Source: Bacillus rubiinfantis (GTDB taxonomy: Bacteria; Bacillota; Bacilli; Bacillales; Cytobacillaceae). Taken from it: a DNA stretch of 64,000 bases. Below are positions 34,193-42,709 of the stretch, in pieces. A program made the position numbers and the translations under genes. The stretch is from contig CCFE01000021.1 of assembly GCA_000752035.1 (NCBI GenBank), positions 408,868 through 472,867 on the forward strand, given 5' to 3'. The number at the start of each line of letters is the position of its first letter. The first letter of the stretch is position 1. The notes beneath the pieces were generated by a model that saw only the letters and a program-made list of their open reading frames with translations, had not been told where the DNA came from and did not search any database.

Positions 34193-36550
34193 ATGGGAAA
34201 AACATTGCATCCAGGTCCACAGAAGAAATCATGGAAGCCGGCCCCAGAGCATTGGGTCAGCCCGATTCCTTTTGGACTTGGGAAAATTAAGCCGAAGCAT
34301 ATTCGCGATACGATGAAGGTTGTGTGGGAGAACCGAGATAATCTTGGATATGCCGCTAATATACTGACAAAAGGCGTCTGTGATGGCTGTGCTCTAGGGG
34401 TCGCGGGACTGCAGGATCAAACCTTAACCGGTCCGCATGTGTGCACGACACGTTTGAATGTTCTCAGGCTAAATACGATGCCGGCGATAAAAGAAGAAGT
34501 CCTTCACGCCGATATCGATGAATTACGGAAATTTAGCAGTTCCGAACTGCGTCAGTTGGGACGGATTCCTTATCCGCTGATTCGTCGTAAAGGTGAGCGG
34601 AAATTTTCGCGGATTTCGTGGGACCATGCCCTAGAAATGATTGCAGTAAAAATGAGACAACTCAACCCGAAGCAATACGCATTCTACTTAACTGCCCGTG
34701 GGATTACAAACGAAAGCTATTATGTAGCTGCTAAAGTTGCCCGTTTTCTCGGGACCAATCATATCGACAATGCCTCACGGATTTGTCATTCCCCGAGTAA
34801 AACGGCGCTAAAGCGTTCTGTCGGTGTTGGCGCTTCGACGTGTAATTACCTCGACTGGATTGGGACAGATGTCTTATTGTTCTGGGGTAGTGTTGCTTCC
34901 AACTCGTCCCCTGTTTCCTCGAAGTATATGCTTGAGGCAAAGAAAAAAGGGACAAAAATCATCGTGATTAATCCTTATCGAGAGCCTGCGATGGACAAAT
35001 ATTGGATTCCATCTAATCCAGAATCGGCGCTATTCGGGACGAAGATTGCTGATGATTTTTATCAAGTAAATATCGGCGGCGATATCGCCTTTATGTACGG
35101 GATGATGAAGCACTGGTTTGCGATGGAAGAGGTTCAGACGGGCTCGGCAATCAACCATGAATTTGTCGAGGAACATGTGAATGGCTATGAAGAATTAAAG
35201 CGAACAGTAGAAGCGCAGACGTGGGATGAAATTGTTGACTCGTCCGGGGTTGCCAAGGAGCGCATTATTGAATTAGCAGAGCTGTTGGCAAAAAGTAAAA
35301 ATGTGGTCTATACATGGGCGATGGGATTGACGATGCATTCGTTTGCTACTGATAATATTTCCCAAGTTGCCAATTTGGCACTGTTGCGAGGTCATCTGGG
35401 ACGCAAATATAACGGTCTAATGCCGTTTCGCGGACATTCCAGCGTTCAAGGGAGCGGGGAGATGGGAGCAGACCCATTCGTGTTACCTGGCGGTGGCTGG
35501 GACGAGGCAACAGTGGCTAGAATTGAAAAATTATGGGGCTTTGAGCTGCCGAAGTGGCAAGGCGATATTGTTGGCGTAACACTTGAGAACATTATGCTGC
35601 CGGACGATCATGAACGCAAGGTGAAGCTCTACTATTTGTCTGGTGGTAATTTCTTGGAAACAATGCCGGAGCCTGACTTTATTGAGAAGGCGTTAGCCGA
35701 ACTTGAAATACGTGTCCATCAGGATATTATTTTAAACACCTCCACTCTCGTCGATGCGAAGGAAGCTGTGCTTGTCCTGCCAGCAAAAACTCGCTACGAA
35801 CAAGAGGATGGGGGAACGAGTACCTCTACAGAGCGGATGGTTTATTTTTCACCAGAGATTCCTGGTAATCGCAATGTGATTAAAGAAGCGCGCACGGAGT
35901 GGAAGATTTATCTCGACTTGGCAAAGCGGGTAAAACCGAATGAGGCGCATTTGATTAATTTTGCAGATGGATATGCCATTAGGGATGAAATTGCTAAGGC
36001 AAATCGAGATTATGACGGGATTCAGCATTTGAAACAACAGGGTGATGTCTTCCAATGGGGCGGAGCCTGGTTATGTGAGGATGGGATTTGTCCGACTTCA
36101 GATGGCCGCGGCAACCTCATCCCTGTTGAGATACCTGATTTGGAAAAGAAAGCGGAGCAATTTGTCGTTACCACTCGGCGCGGCAAGCAGTTTAACTCGA
36201 TGGTCTACAATGAAGTCGACCCTTTAAATGGTGCTGGGCGTTATGATGTCTTAATGTGTGCGGAAGATGGCCGCAGACTGAGCATTTCTGAAGGTGAAGG
36301 AATTGTTGTCTACAACGGTTTTGGTGTCTTCCAAGGAAAGGCTAAGTTCGTTGATATAAAGCCGGGGAATATTGAGGTTCATTTTCCAGAGGGTAACTTC
36401 CTCTTGCCGCGCGGCCGCTATGAAAAATATGCCGGTATCCCTGATTATAATATTACGGTTAATGTGGAAAAAGCAGAGCGGTACCATGCCCGCAAAGACA
36501 CCGACTATCTGGAAAAGCCGGTTCCTGAGCTGGAAGTTGACGTCGGGTAA
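34193..36550 (+). CDS. FdhF/YdeP-family molybdopterin oxidoreductase
   Basis: A 785-residue molybdenum bis-guanine-dinucleotide enzyme. N-terminal cysteines for an iron-sulfur site are visible (Cys63, Cys66 in GVCDGCALG; Cys84 in HVCTTRLN), and the cofactor-binding domains follow. In formate dehydrogenase H the motif is C-Sec-A-R-V-C-H; here it reads NASRICHSPSKT (residues 193-204), so the Sec/Cys molybdenum ligand is replaced by Ala194. This is a YdeP-type feature and argues against simple formate dehydrogenase chemistry. ATG 34193 follows AGAGGAGG. Six bases separate its stop from the frame of the fdhD gene. Confidence 0.88.
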   Translation: MGKTLHPGPQKKSWKPAPEHWVSPIPFGLGKIKPKHIRDTMKVVWENRDNLGYAANILTKGVCDGCALGVAGLQDQTLTGPHVCTTRLNVLRLNTMPAIKEEVLHADIDELRKFSSSELRQLGRIPYPLIRRKGERKFSRISWDHALEMIAVKMRQLNPKQYAFYLTARGITNESYYVAAKVARFLGTNHIDNASRICHSPSKTALKRSVGVGASTCNYLDWIGTDVLLFWGSVASNSSPVSSKYMLEAKKKGTKIIVINPYREPAMDKYWIPSNPESALFGTKIADDFYQVNIGGDIAFMYGMMKHWFAMEEVQTGSAINHEFVEEHVNGYEELKRTVEAQTWDEIVDSSGVAKERIIELAELLAKSKNVVYTWAMGLTMHSFATDNISQVANLALLRGHLGRKYNGLMPFRGHSSVQGSGEMGADPFVLPGGGWDEATVARIEKLWGFELPKWQGDIVGVTLENIMLPDDHERKVKLYYLSGGNFLETMPEPDFIEKALAELEIRVHQDIILNTSTLVDAKEAVLVLPAKTRYEQEDGGTSTSTERMVYFSPEIPGNRNVIKEARTEWKIYLDLAKRVKPNEAHLINFADGYAIRDEIAKANRDYDGIQHLKQQGDVFQWGGAWLCEDGICPTSDGRGNLIPVEIPDLEKKAEQFVVTTRRGKQFNSMVYNEVDPLNGAGRYDVLMCAEDGRRLSISEGEGIVVYNGFGVFQGKAKFVDIKPGNIEVHFPEGNFLLPRGRYEKYAGIPDYNITVNVEKAERYHARKDTDYLEKPVPELEVDVG

Positions 36551-36610
36551 GATTCAGTGAGTGAACAGAGGGAATGCTTAGGGAAATTTCACCATGGAAA
36601 GGGGCAAAAC

Positions 36611-37399
36611 ATGTTAAAAGATATGATTACCTCGCAAACAATTGTCAGGTTTAACGGGCAATCCTTCGTGGAAGAGGAAGACCAGATAGCCATTGAATCT
36701 GCGTTAACAATCATGATAGACGGACATGAATTTGCCACCATGGTGTGCAGTCCGCTGGATTTGGATGAATTGGTGATCGGTTTTTTAGCATCAGAAGGGG
36801 TTATTCGCAGCTACCAGGAAATAAAAACACTTCAAATCGATGAAGATGTCGGCTTTGCCTATGTAGAATTGATGCAGCCGTATGTGCCTACAAATAACCT
36901 TCATTCAAAGCGGTTCATTGGTTCCTGTTGTGGCAAGGGGAGACAATTTTATTTTCATAGTGATGTTAAAACGGCAAAGACTGTCATGACGTCTATAACG
37001 ATTACAACCAACGAATGCAGTACTCTCATGGAAATGATGCAGAAAAGCTCGTCTCATTTTCAGCAAACGGGCGGGGTCCACAATGCAGCATTATGTACAG
37101 CCGATGGGATTGTCGTCGCAAGAAGCGATATCGGGCGTCACAATGCTCTTGATAAACTATATGGCTATTGCCTGATGCATAAGATTCCACGCAAGGATAA
37201 AGTGATTGTGTTTAGCGGCAGGATTTCATCGGAAGTGCTTTTAAAGGCGTCAAAAATTGGCGTCGGTATTATTCTTTCTAAGTCGGCCCCGACAAACCTT
37301 GCACTACAGTTGGCGGATGAGCTGGGAATAACGGCAGTCGGTTTTATACGTGGAAATAGCTTTAATGTCTACACACATCGGCAACGGATAATGGGATAA
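36611..37399 (+). CDS. fdhD: FdhD, formate dehydrogenase accessory sulfurtransferase
   Basis: A 262-residue sulfurtransferase that passes sulfur from a cysteine desulfurase to the molybdenum cofactor of FdhF-type enzymes. The reactive cysteine segment is GSCCGKGRQF, and TGGVHNAALCTADG with SDIGRHNALDKLYG is conserved. I use ATG 36611, 5 bases after GGAAAGGGG, giving the usual length; a GTG at 36557 would add an unrelated 18 residues. It is cotranscribed with the upstream oxidoreductase, its likely client. Confidence 0.93.
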   Translation: MLKDMITSQTIVRFNGQSFVEEEDQIAIESALTIMIDGHEFATMVCSPLDLDELVIGFLASEGVIRSYQEIKTLQIDEDVGFAYVELMQPYVPTNNLHSKRFIGSCCGKGRQFYFHSDVKTAKTVMTSITITTNECSTLMEMMQKSSSHFQQTGGVHNAALCTADGIVVARSDIGRHNALDKLYGYCLMHKIPRKDKVIVFSGRISSEVLLKASKIGVGIILSKSAPTNLALQLADELGITAVGFIRGNSFNVYTHRQRIMG

Positions 37400-37405
37400 C
37401 AAAGT

Positions 37406-37438
37406 GCCAGAACTAACAAGTCTGGCCCTTTTTCTTTT
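37406..37438 (+). terminator. Terminator after fdhD
   Basis: The stem GCCAGA / TCTGGC has a 9-base loop and is followed by CCTTTTTCTTTTT. Confidence 0.85.
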
Positions 37439-37472
37439 TACTATCATTTTGATAAAGAGTGCCAGTTGTAGA

Positions 37473-38228
37473 TCATTTTTTTGCTAATAATGTTTGTGGG
37501 TTGGCATGTAAAACAAGCATGGCACCGAGAAGGATAGCCGAGGCAAGCCAGATTGCTTTCGTACCGTAATGAATGGTTGCCAGTGTGCCAAGAAATGCTC
37601 CACCAAGAAAGGAAATAATAATTGCGGAAAAATCGAAAAATTTTAGTATTCCTTGCCGCTCCTGCAAAATTAATGCCGTATATGCGGCCTCTGCTGCTGA
37701 GCGTAAATTCCCAGTAACCATAGCTGAATTATATGGCCATTTTACCAGCGTGCGAAAGGAAGAGATTTGCACGGAGGCAACAAAGGCAATGGTAATCGTT
37801 ACAATTGTATTGGGAACTTGAATCGGCCAGGTTCCAACAAAAGTCAATACGATACTTTCGAGAAGTAAAACCGTTCGCGCCGGAATTGGAAATGTCCTTG
37901 TAATCAAAGGATGCTTTAAGCCCTCAGCTACAATCACCCCAATAACAAAGGCCAAAATCGGAGGAATATGTCGTAATCCTTGTTGCCAATTTCCTTGGGC
38001 TGCTGCAACCCCGAGGAGCACGAGGTTTCCAGTCTGTGAAGTGGCAAAGACGCCATCGCGGCTGACATATGTATAGGCATCTAAAAATCCGCCAACGAGT
38101 GCTAGTAACACCCCTAAACCGACAGACTCTGCAGTAATTTTTCGCCATCGTACCTGTTTAATGGTGATAAATCTCCGCATGCGCGGAAGGGGTATACTCG
38201 TTTTTACCTGTTGCTGTATTTTATCCAT
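37473..38228 (-). CDS. YoaK-family (DUF1275) membrane protein
   Basis: A 251-residue integral membrane protein with six or seven predicted helices. The conserved GGFLDAYTYVSRDGVFATSQ, then TGNLVLLGVA, and NSAMVTGNLRS are DUF1275 signatures. ATG 38228 follows GGAGAGCG; a longer frame to 38276 is not supported by a site. Function of the family is unknown. Confidence 0.88.
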   Translation of the reverse strand: MDKIQQQVKTSIPLPRMRRFITIKQVRWRKITAESVGLGVLLALVGGFLDAYTYVSRDGVFATSQTGNLVLLGVAAAQGNWQQGLRHIPPILAFVIGVIVAEGLKHPLITRTFPIPARTVLLLESIVLTFVGTWPIQVPNTIVTITIAFVASVQISSFRTLVKWPYNSAMVTGNLRSAAEAAYTALILQERQGILKFFDFSAIIISFLGGAFLGTLATIHYGTKAIWLASAILLGAMLVLHANPQTLLAKK

Positions 38229-38324
38229 TTTTTGGCGCTCTCCTGAGTTTTTTTCTATTTTTCCCAGGAGCAGCAATTTTATGTTGTGAATACAAGAGTG
38301 CCGTTTCGATGGATAATAGTTTAT

Positions 38325-38359
38325 GCCAGAGAGACAAGCATGTAGCTTGTTACTCTGGC
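38325..38359. other. Hairpin between the YoaK and hemerythrin genes
   Basis: GCCAGAG and ACAAGC arms pair with GCTTGT and CTCTGGC around a small loop. It lies 17 bases past the stop of the minus-strand hemerythrin gene. There is no long T-run, so termination is uncertain. Confidence 0.55.
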
Positions 38360-38376
38360 GAGCGCAACAATCAATT

Positions 38377-38892
38377 CTATTTGGTTATTTGTGCCAAAAG
38401 CTGTTGTTTTTCTTCATCTGAAAATAATCGTTCAGCCATTGGATATAACACTTGTTCTTCTTTGCTAAAATGGTTTAGTAATGTATGATAGGCATTTTCA
38501 ATGAGACTTGCATTATGGTTTTGCATCTCAATGGTTAGTTGATTATCACTTGTTGTATTTTTAACAAAATCATTGATGTAGCGATGTGCCTGTTCATGTT
38601 CATACTCCATAACGGCTATCGGGCCACCGTTTTTGCCAAGATATTCTTCCATCATTCTGAACAGGATATCTTCCTCCCGTTTGGAGTGCCTTTCTAATTG
38701 CGAAGAAAACCGATCAACATCTCCAATTAACTGTTGGAAAGCATCAGATTCCCCTTTTTTGATTTTTTCACAAAGAGAATAAAGTTCATTTAAGCTGTCG
38801 CGCAATGGCAGGTGCTCACTCACTAATGTATGTAAACCTTCCGACAATGTCACGGGATCATTGCCAAACATTTCACTAGGACATCCTTGCAT
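38377..38892 (-). CDS. Hemerythrin-like domain protein
   Basis: A 171-residue four-helix protein of the hemerythrin HHE family. Likely di-iron ligands are His27, His69, Glu73, His99, His103, His141 and Glu145 (EHLPLRD, RHSKREED, EHEQAH, NHFSKEEQVLYP). An N-terminal MQGCPSEMFG adds a cysteine near the start. ATG 38892 follows GAAAGGGG. Such proteins sense or scavenge oxygen or nitric oxide, or repair iron-sulfur clusters; which applies here cannot be told. Confidence 0.85.
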   Translation of the reverse strand: MQGCPSEMFGNDPVTLSEGLHTLVSEHLPLRDSLNELYSLCEKIKKGESDAFQQLIGDVDRFSSQLERHSKREEDILFRMMEEYLGKNGGPIAVMEYEHEQAHRYINDFVKNTTSDNQLTIEMQNHNASLIENAYHTLLNHFSKEEQVLYPMAERLFSDEEKQQLLAQITK

Positions 38893-39050
38893 TTTTCATA
38901 CCCCTTTCAATTGTAATCTTGTTTAGTATAGTAAAATATGCTCAATATTATCGTGATGTCTATCACTAAAATAAAGAAAGGATGATTGTATTTATAAATA
39001 TTGAGAAAATTTGGCGACTTTTGCAAATATTATGGTAAAATAATAGTGTG

Positions 39051-39158
39051 TAAAAGTTATCAAGAGTGGCTAAAGAGATCTGGCTCCATGATGTCACTGC
39101 AACCAGTGGCTGACAAGGTGCTTCAACCAGCAAAGCAATCAGCTGCTTTGGATAGAAC
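39051..39158 (+). ncRNA. SAM-I (S-box) riboswitch
   Basis: Core S-box elements appear in order: TTATCAAGAG (39057-39066), TGGCTCCATGA in place of TGGCCCNATGA, GCAACC (39099-39104), AAGGTGCTTCAACCAGCA (39115-39132) and a closing GATAGAA strand. An intrinsic terminator follows at 39170-39208. The downstream gene should therefore be expressed when S-adenosylmethionine is scarce. Confidence 0.85.
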
Positions 39159-39169
39159 GGTCGGTCCCA

Positions 39170-39208
39170 GCTCCTTTTGTCTCCACAGCAGAAGGGGTTT
39201 TATTTTTC
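39170..39208 (+). terminator. Terminator of the SAM-I riboswitch
   Basis: CTCCTTTTGT pairs with GCAGAAGGGG over 10 positions (with G-U pairs) and is followed by TTTTATTTTT. It is 22 bases before the start of the regulated gene. Confidence 0.8.
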
Positions 39209-39230
39209 AATAAGAAAGGAGTACAGCCTG

Positions 39231-39554
39231 ATGAATATTAATGGTCTTGTTCGCGGTCAGATGGCACGGACGTATAGCGAGGAAAGGTTTCTGCTCCATG
39301 TGGCTACCTGTATCGAGCAGCAATTGCAAGAGTGGGATGCTAGGTATGAAGTAATCGTCATGAAACTGAAGGATTATGAATTGATTGTCAAAGACAGTGA
39401 GCGTGATTATCAAATTACCATCGCAGAAAAGGATATAGCTCCATTGCAGCAAGCTGGACCATACTCTCTGGATCAAAAATGTTGGAAAGACCTAGAAGCG
39501 CAGGGATTACCGATTGTCAAAGGATTTGGCAATTATATTGAAATGATATTGTAG
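39231..39554 (+). CDS. SAM-riboswitch-controlled protein of unknown function (107 aa)
   Basis: A 107-residue soluble protein beginning MNINGLVRGQMARTYSEERF. It has no membrane segment and no motif I recognise. ATG 39231 follows AGAAAGGAG. Because the S-box and terminator lie directly upstream and no other gene follows on the same strand before the next promoter, this protein is the sole target of the riboswitch. That suggests a role in methionine, cysteine or methyl metabolism. Confidence 0.75.
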   Translation: MNINGLVRGQMARTYSEERFLLHVATCIEQQLQEWDARYEVIVMKLKDYELIVKDSERDYQITIAEKDIAPLQQAGPYSLDQKCWKDLEAQGLPIVKGFGNYIEMIL

Positions 39555-39608
39555 TGTATCAACGCCGCTAACAGATTCACTTTATGTCAAAAAATTTTTA
39601 ATCTTGCA

Positions 39609-39637
39609 TTGTCAACTTCTAGCAAACATGGTAGTCT
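39609..39637 (+). promoter_or_regulatory. SigmaA-type promoter of the PyrR-controlled MFS gene
   Basis: TTGTCA-17-TAGTCT. The start near 39644 places PyrR loop 1 at the very beginning of the transcript, as in pyr operon leaders. Confidence 0.65.
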
Positions 39638-39649
39638 AGTAAAGGCAAT

Positions 39650-39681
39650 CCTTTAATATTGGTCCAGAGAGGCCAACAAGG
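39650..39681 (+). promoter_or_regulatory. PyrR-binding hairpin 1 (anti-antiterminator)
   Basis: TTGG-TCCAGAGAGG-CCAA with an outer CCTT / AAGG stem. The purine-rich loop matches the PyrR consensus ARUCCNGNGAGGYU closely (first base and last base differ). AAGGG in its 3' side can pair with ACCCTT of the terminator, giving the usual mutually exclusive folds. Confidence 0.8.
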
Positions 39682-39720
39682 GCGAAAGAAAACAATCGTA
39701 TATATGACTCGATATATATG

Positions 39721-39759
39721 AATACCCTTTTGTCCTATTGGATGGAAGGGTATTTTTTA
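39721..39759 (+). terminator. Terminator of the PyrR attenuator
   Basis: AATACCCTTT pairs with GGAAGGGTATT, and the stem is extended by TGTCC / GGAT. It is followed by TTTTTTATT. Confidence 0.85.
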
Positions 39760-39889
39760 TTGCCTAGCTCCACAAGGAACACCTCGTCAGCATTACATGC
39801 ACGAAGGAAAGGCGGTAGCCTTTTCGAGAAGCTTGTACGACGAGACCCAAGGCGCTTATGCATTTCTTTTTGCCCATCTTTTAAATCAT

Positions 39890-39903
39890 AGTCCCGTGAG
39901 GCT
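39890..39903 (+). promoter_or_regulatory. PyrR-binding loop 2, adjacent to the ribosome binding site
   Basis: AGTCCCGTGAGGCT is an exact match to ARUCCNGNGAGGYU. It sits 18 bases before the start codon and directly against the AAAGGAAGG site, so PyrR-UMP binding here could block translation. Confidence 0.7.
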
Positions 39904-39921
39904 TGAAAGGAAGGAAAAGAC

Positions 39922-41145
39922 ATGAATTACCAGAAAAAAACAGTTGTTGCATCAGTTGCAGGATTAACGTTAGAAGGGATGGACATCATGTTCATTTCCT
40001 TTGCCATGTCGATGATTATCGCTGATTTTCATCTTGATATGGCGACAGGAGGGATGCTATCCTCCATCACCAACCTAGGTATGCTAGCTGGGGGTATCTT
40101 GTTTGGTATCTTAGCAGACAAGTTTGGCCGGGTGAAAATCTTTACCTATACGATTCTCCTGTTTGCCATCGGTACAGCCTTGACTGGAATGGCAACCAGC
40201 ATTGAGCAGGTGTACATCTATCGTTTTATCGCTGGTTTAGGTGCAGGAGGAGAATATGGAATCGGAATGACACTGGTGGCAGAGGCATGGCCGCGGAAAA
40301 AACAAGGTCGAGCTTCTTCTTATGTCAGCATCGGTGCCCAATTTGGAGTCATCCTAGCCGCGTTACTTAGCGCGCTGATTCTTCCTGTTTGGGGCTGGCG
40401 AGGGTTATTTTTCATAGGGATTGTCCCGGTCATTTTTGCCTTTATCGTCAGGAAAAACTTAAACGAATCACCAGTCTGGCTGGCGGCGAAAAATCAAACT
40501 CAAGGTGCTGGCAAACAAGGAAATATGAAGCAATTATTCGCCTCGCCACGAACAGCATTTACTACATTTGCACTGGCGATTATGGCAACAGTACAAATAG
40601 CAGGCTATAATGGCCTAATGATTTGGCTGCCTTCGATTCTCCAGCAATCACAGGGTCTGTCAGTATCTGGTTCAGCCCTTTGGACGATTAGCACCGCGGT
40701 TGGGATGATTGCCGGAATGCTTGTTTTCGGGCAAGTAATGGATCGTCTAGGAATGAAGCGGGCATACGGCATCTTCCTATTTGCCTCAGCTGCAGCTGTT
40801 TATTGTTACTCGTTTGCTGCTGGAGCACCAGGGGTCTTAATTGGCGGTGCCATCGTTGGCTTCTTCGCTAACGGCATGTTTGCCGGGTATGGTGCCTTAA
40901 TCAGTAGGTACTATCCAATGGAAATACGCAGCACCGCAACCAACACAATCTTTAATTTTGGCCGGGCATTAGGTGGTTTATCGCCAATACTCGTCGGCTT
41001 CATCTTACAGCACGCAACCGTAACAGTCGCGATGACCTATCTCTCCATTCTCTACTGCATCTCGTTTGCGGCAATGGCCAGTTTGCGTAAAACAAAAACT
41101 GAACTTGAAGCAGAAGGTATCCAACCTATTAATAAAGCTGTATAA
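39922..41145 (+). CDS. PyrR-controlled MFS transporter
   Basis: A 407-residue, 12-helix major facilitator resembling the aromatic acid:H+ symporter group (GMLAGGILFGILADKFGR; RFIAGLGAGGEYGIGMTLVA). ATG 39922 follows AAAGGAAGG. The leader carries two PyrR sites, so expression should rise when UMP is low. This points to uptake of a pyrimidine or pyrimidine precursor such as orotate, dihydroorotate or carbamoyl-aspartate. The substrate is inferred from regulation, not from the protein itself. Confidence 0.88.
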   Translation: MNYQKKTVVASVAGLTLEGMDIMFISFAMSMIIADFHLDMATGGMLSSITNLGMLAGGILFGILADKFGRVKIFTYTILLFAIGTALTGMATSIEQVYIYRFIAGLGAGGEYGIGMTLVAEAWPRKKQGRASSYVSIGAQFGVILAALLSALILPVWGWRGLFFIGIVPVIFAFIVRKNLNESPVWLAAKNQTQGAGKQGNMKQLFASPRTAFTTFALAIMATVQIAGYNGLMIWLPSILQQSQGLSVSGSALWTISTAVGMIAGMLVFGQVMDRLGMKRAYGIFLFASAAAVYCYSFAAGAPGVLIGGAIVGFFANGMFAGYGALISRYYPMEIRSTATNTIFNFGRALGGLSPILVGFILQHATVTVAMTYLSILYCISFAAMASLRKTKTELEAEGIQPINKAV

Positions 41146-41154
41146 AAAAGTATC

Positions 41155-41188
41155 AGGCACCGTCCGTTTTTTTGGGGTGGTGCCTTTA
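41155..41188 (+). terminator. Terminator between the MFS and regulator genes
   Basis: AGGCACCGTCC pairs imperfectly with GGGGTGGTGCCT. It lies between convergent genes and ends in TTT, so it probably serves the plus-strand MFS gene. Confidence 0.65.
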
Positions 41189-41196
41189 AAATGGCA

Positions 41197-42501
41197 TTAG
41201 AATGGATGGTGCACCCGATAAATCTTTCGTGGCCGCCCTTTTGTAGCTGGTGCTTCCTCACCGATAATTTCTGCAATATTCTGCTCTACTAGTCCAGTTA
41301 AGATTCTACGGGCGTTTCTTGGGGTCATTTTTAGCCATTCAGCTATTTGGTTTGCTGTAATTGAATCGTTTCCAATTCTTTTTTGGACAGATACTATTTT
41401 GTTAAAGGTTGTAATCGTGATACCGCAATGTTTAAGTTTCTCACTGATTTCTTTATTTTCTGTTCTGTATTCAAAGGTAATGGTCTCTTTCTCCTTTAAT
41501 GGTCCCTCAATTGTTCCGTTGTCATCTACTAGGAACGCGGTAAATGAATCATAATTGAGGGCTTGATTTAGAGCGAGACGGGCATTTTCTTCTGCGGTAA
41601 GTGCAGTATCACCGTAACCGATACCTATGTTAGAAGGTAAATCAGAAATCAACGATAATTCCTCTAAAAGAACGGAAATGGTTTTTTTCGTCTCCTGTAA
41701 GGATCCTCTAGTTGTGAAAATTAAAAATACCCCAGTTCCAATCGGGACAAAAGACCCGGATATAGATTGTGCAAAGCTTAATATAGGGGACTGTATCTCT
41801 AAATTTAGGCGATGAAGGTCATATGAAACCATATTAAAATGATCTTTTTTCTCCATACCTTGTACTTTTACAAGTAACGCAGCTATCTGCGATTGCTTAA
41901 ATTGAAGAGTCTCCCATTCTTGAATTGCAGTGGATAAGGTTTTTCGAATATTGCTTCGTGTTGGTGTTACTCGATATGCTGGAATATTTTGTGAAATAAG
42001 TTGGTCATAGATGGAACGTAAACTGGTAATACAAACTTCTACTTCACCGTTTTGATACAATTTTTGATGAAAGGATAGTAGCTGGTCAATGGGAGTTTCA
42101 TTTGTATATTCATGAACGTAAACACTGCTGCTTGGAATAGAAAGATCTTTATAAGTTTCATAGACATCCCGTTTTGTTAACATATCAATACTGATAGATT
42201 CTAATCTTTTTTTATCGTTGTAGCCTATTTCAACTAAAGTCTTGGTTAAACTTGCACCATCTAGTTCAAGTAAAAAAAATGGTTGCTTAACCCCACTAAA
42301 CTTCATGGAGTTGACAAGTGCAGGACCTGCCAATATCCAAAAGTCAACGAATTGATGATTTTGTTTAATGATGTCTGCAGCCTCATTAGTATTCTGATAT
42401 ATAAATGGGACAGGTTGGAGACGTTCCTGATATTCCACAGCTATTTCAAAAATGAGTTGGACCGAGTCTTCAGGACCAATAATCCCGGCTCTTGGCTTCA
42501 A
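41197..42501 (-). CDS. Transcriptional regulator with C-terminal HTH, probable regulator of the adjacent catabolic cluster
   Basis: A 434-residue protein. The last about 60 residues form a winged helix (ITANQIAEWLKMTPRNARRI, then LTGLVEQNIAEIIGEE). The N-terminal part looks like a ligand-sensing domain, and residues 200-350 resemble a degenerate nucleotide-cyclase-like fold (GVFLIFTTRG, then IGIGYGDTALTAEENARLAL). I cannot name the family with certainty. TTG 42501 follows AGGGGGGAAG. It is transcribed away from the flavin reductase gene, and the shared operator found at the cluster promoters makes it the obvious candidate DNA-binding partner. Confidence 0.7.
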   Translation of the reverse strand: MKPRAGIIGPEDSVQLIFEIAVEYQERLQPVPFIYQNTNEAADIIKQNHQFVDFWILAGPALVNSMKFSGVKQPFFLLELDGASLTKTLVEIGYNDKKRLESISIDMLTKRDVYETYKDLSIPSSSVYVHEYTNETPIDQLLSFHQKLYQNGEVEVCITSLRSIYDQLISQNIPAYRVTPTRSNIRKTLSTAIQEWETLQFKQSQIAALLVKVQGMEKKDHFNMVSYDLHRLNLEIQSPILSFAQSISGSFVPIGTGVFLIFTTRGSLQETKKTISVLLEELSLISDLPSNIGIGYGDTALTAEENARLALNQALNYDSFTAFLVDDNGTIEGPLKEKETITFEYRTENKEISEKLKHCGITITTFNKIVSVQKRIGNDSITANQIAEWLKMTPRNARRILTGLVEQNIAEIIGEEAPATKGRPRKIYRVHHPF

Positions 42502-42623
42502 AATCTTCCCCCCTAGTTACGTTTTTTATCTAATTATACCAATTCCTGAGTTATTTAGATATAAATTCTTCCAGGCAGTTAAACCATAATAGCAAAATTA
42601 TAGAGAATATTTAGAAAATTTTG

Positions 42624-42686
42624 TTGACAATAAATATAATTCTCGCTATGATTTCATTAAGGGAATAATTAAAGAAAAATTCCTTT
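42624..42686 (+). promoter_or_regulatory. Promoter 1 with operator, flavin monooxygenase operon
   Basis: TTGACA (42624) -17- TATGAT (42647). An inverted repeat follows the -10: AAGGGAAT - 12 bases (AATTAAAGAAAA) - ATTCCTTT at 42659-42686. Position just downstream of the -10 suggests repressor control. Confidence 0.75.
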
Positions 42687-42709
42687 TATGAGTGAAAGGA
42701 GATTATTAA

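Larger units (their letters stand above)
39555..39921. other. PyrR-type attenuator leader of the MFS gene
   Basis: 367 bases without a credible gene. In order: a sigmaA-type promoter (39609-39637), PyrR loop 1 (39650-39681), an intrinsic terminator (39721-39759), about 130 bases with small hairpins, PyrR loop 2 (39890-39903), then the AAAGGAAGG site before the ATG at 39922. Confidence 0.75.

Noticed and set aside
39735..39923. 62-codon minus-strand frame across the PyrR leader
   Set aside because: It lies opposite the attenuator and PyrR loop 2, has no convincing ribosome binding site and an arbitrary composition.
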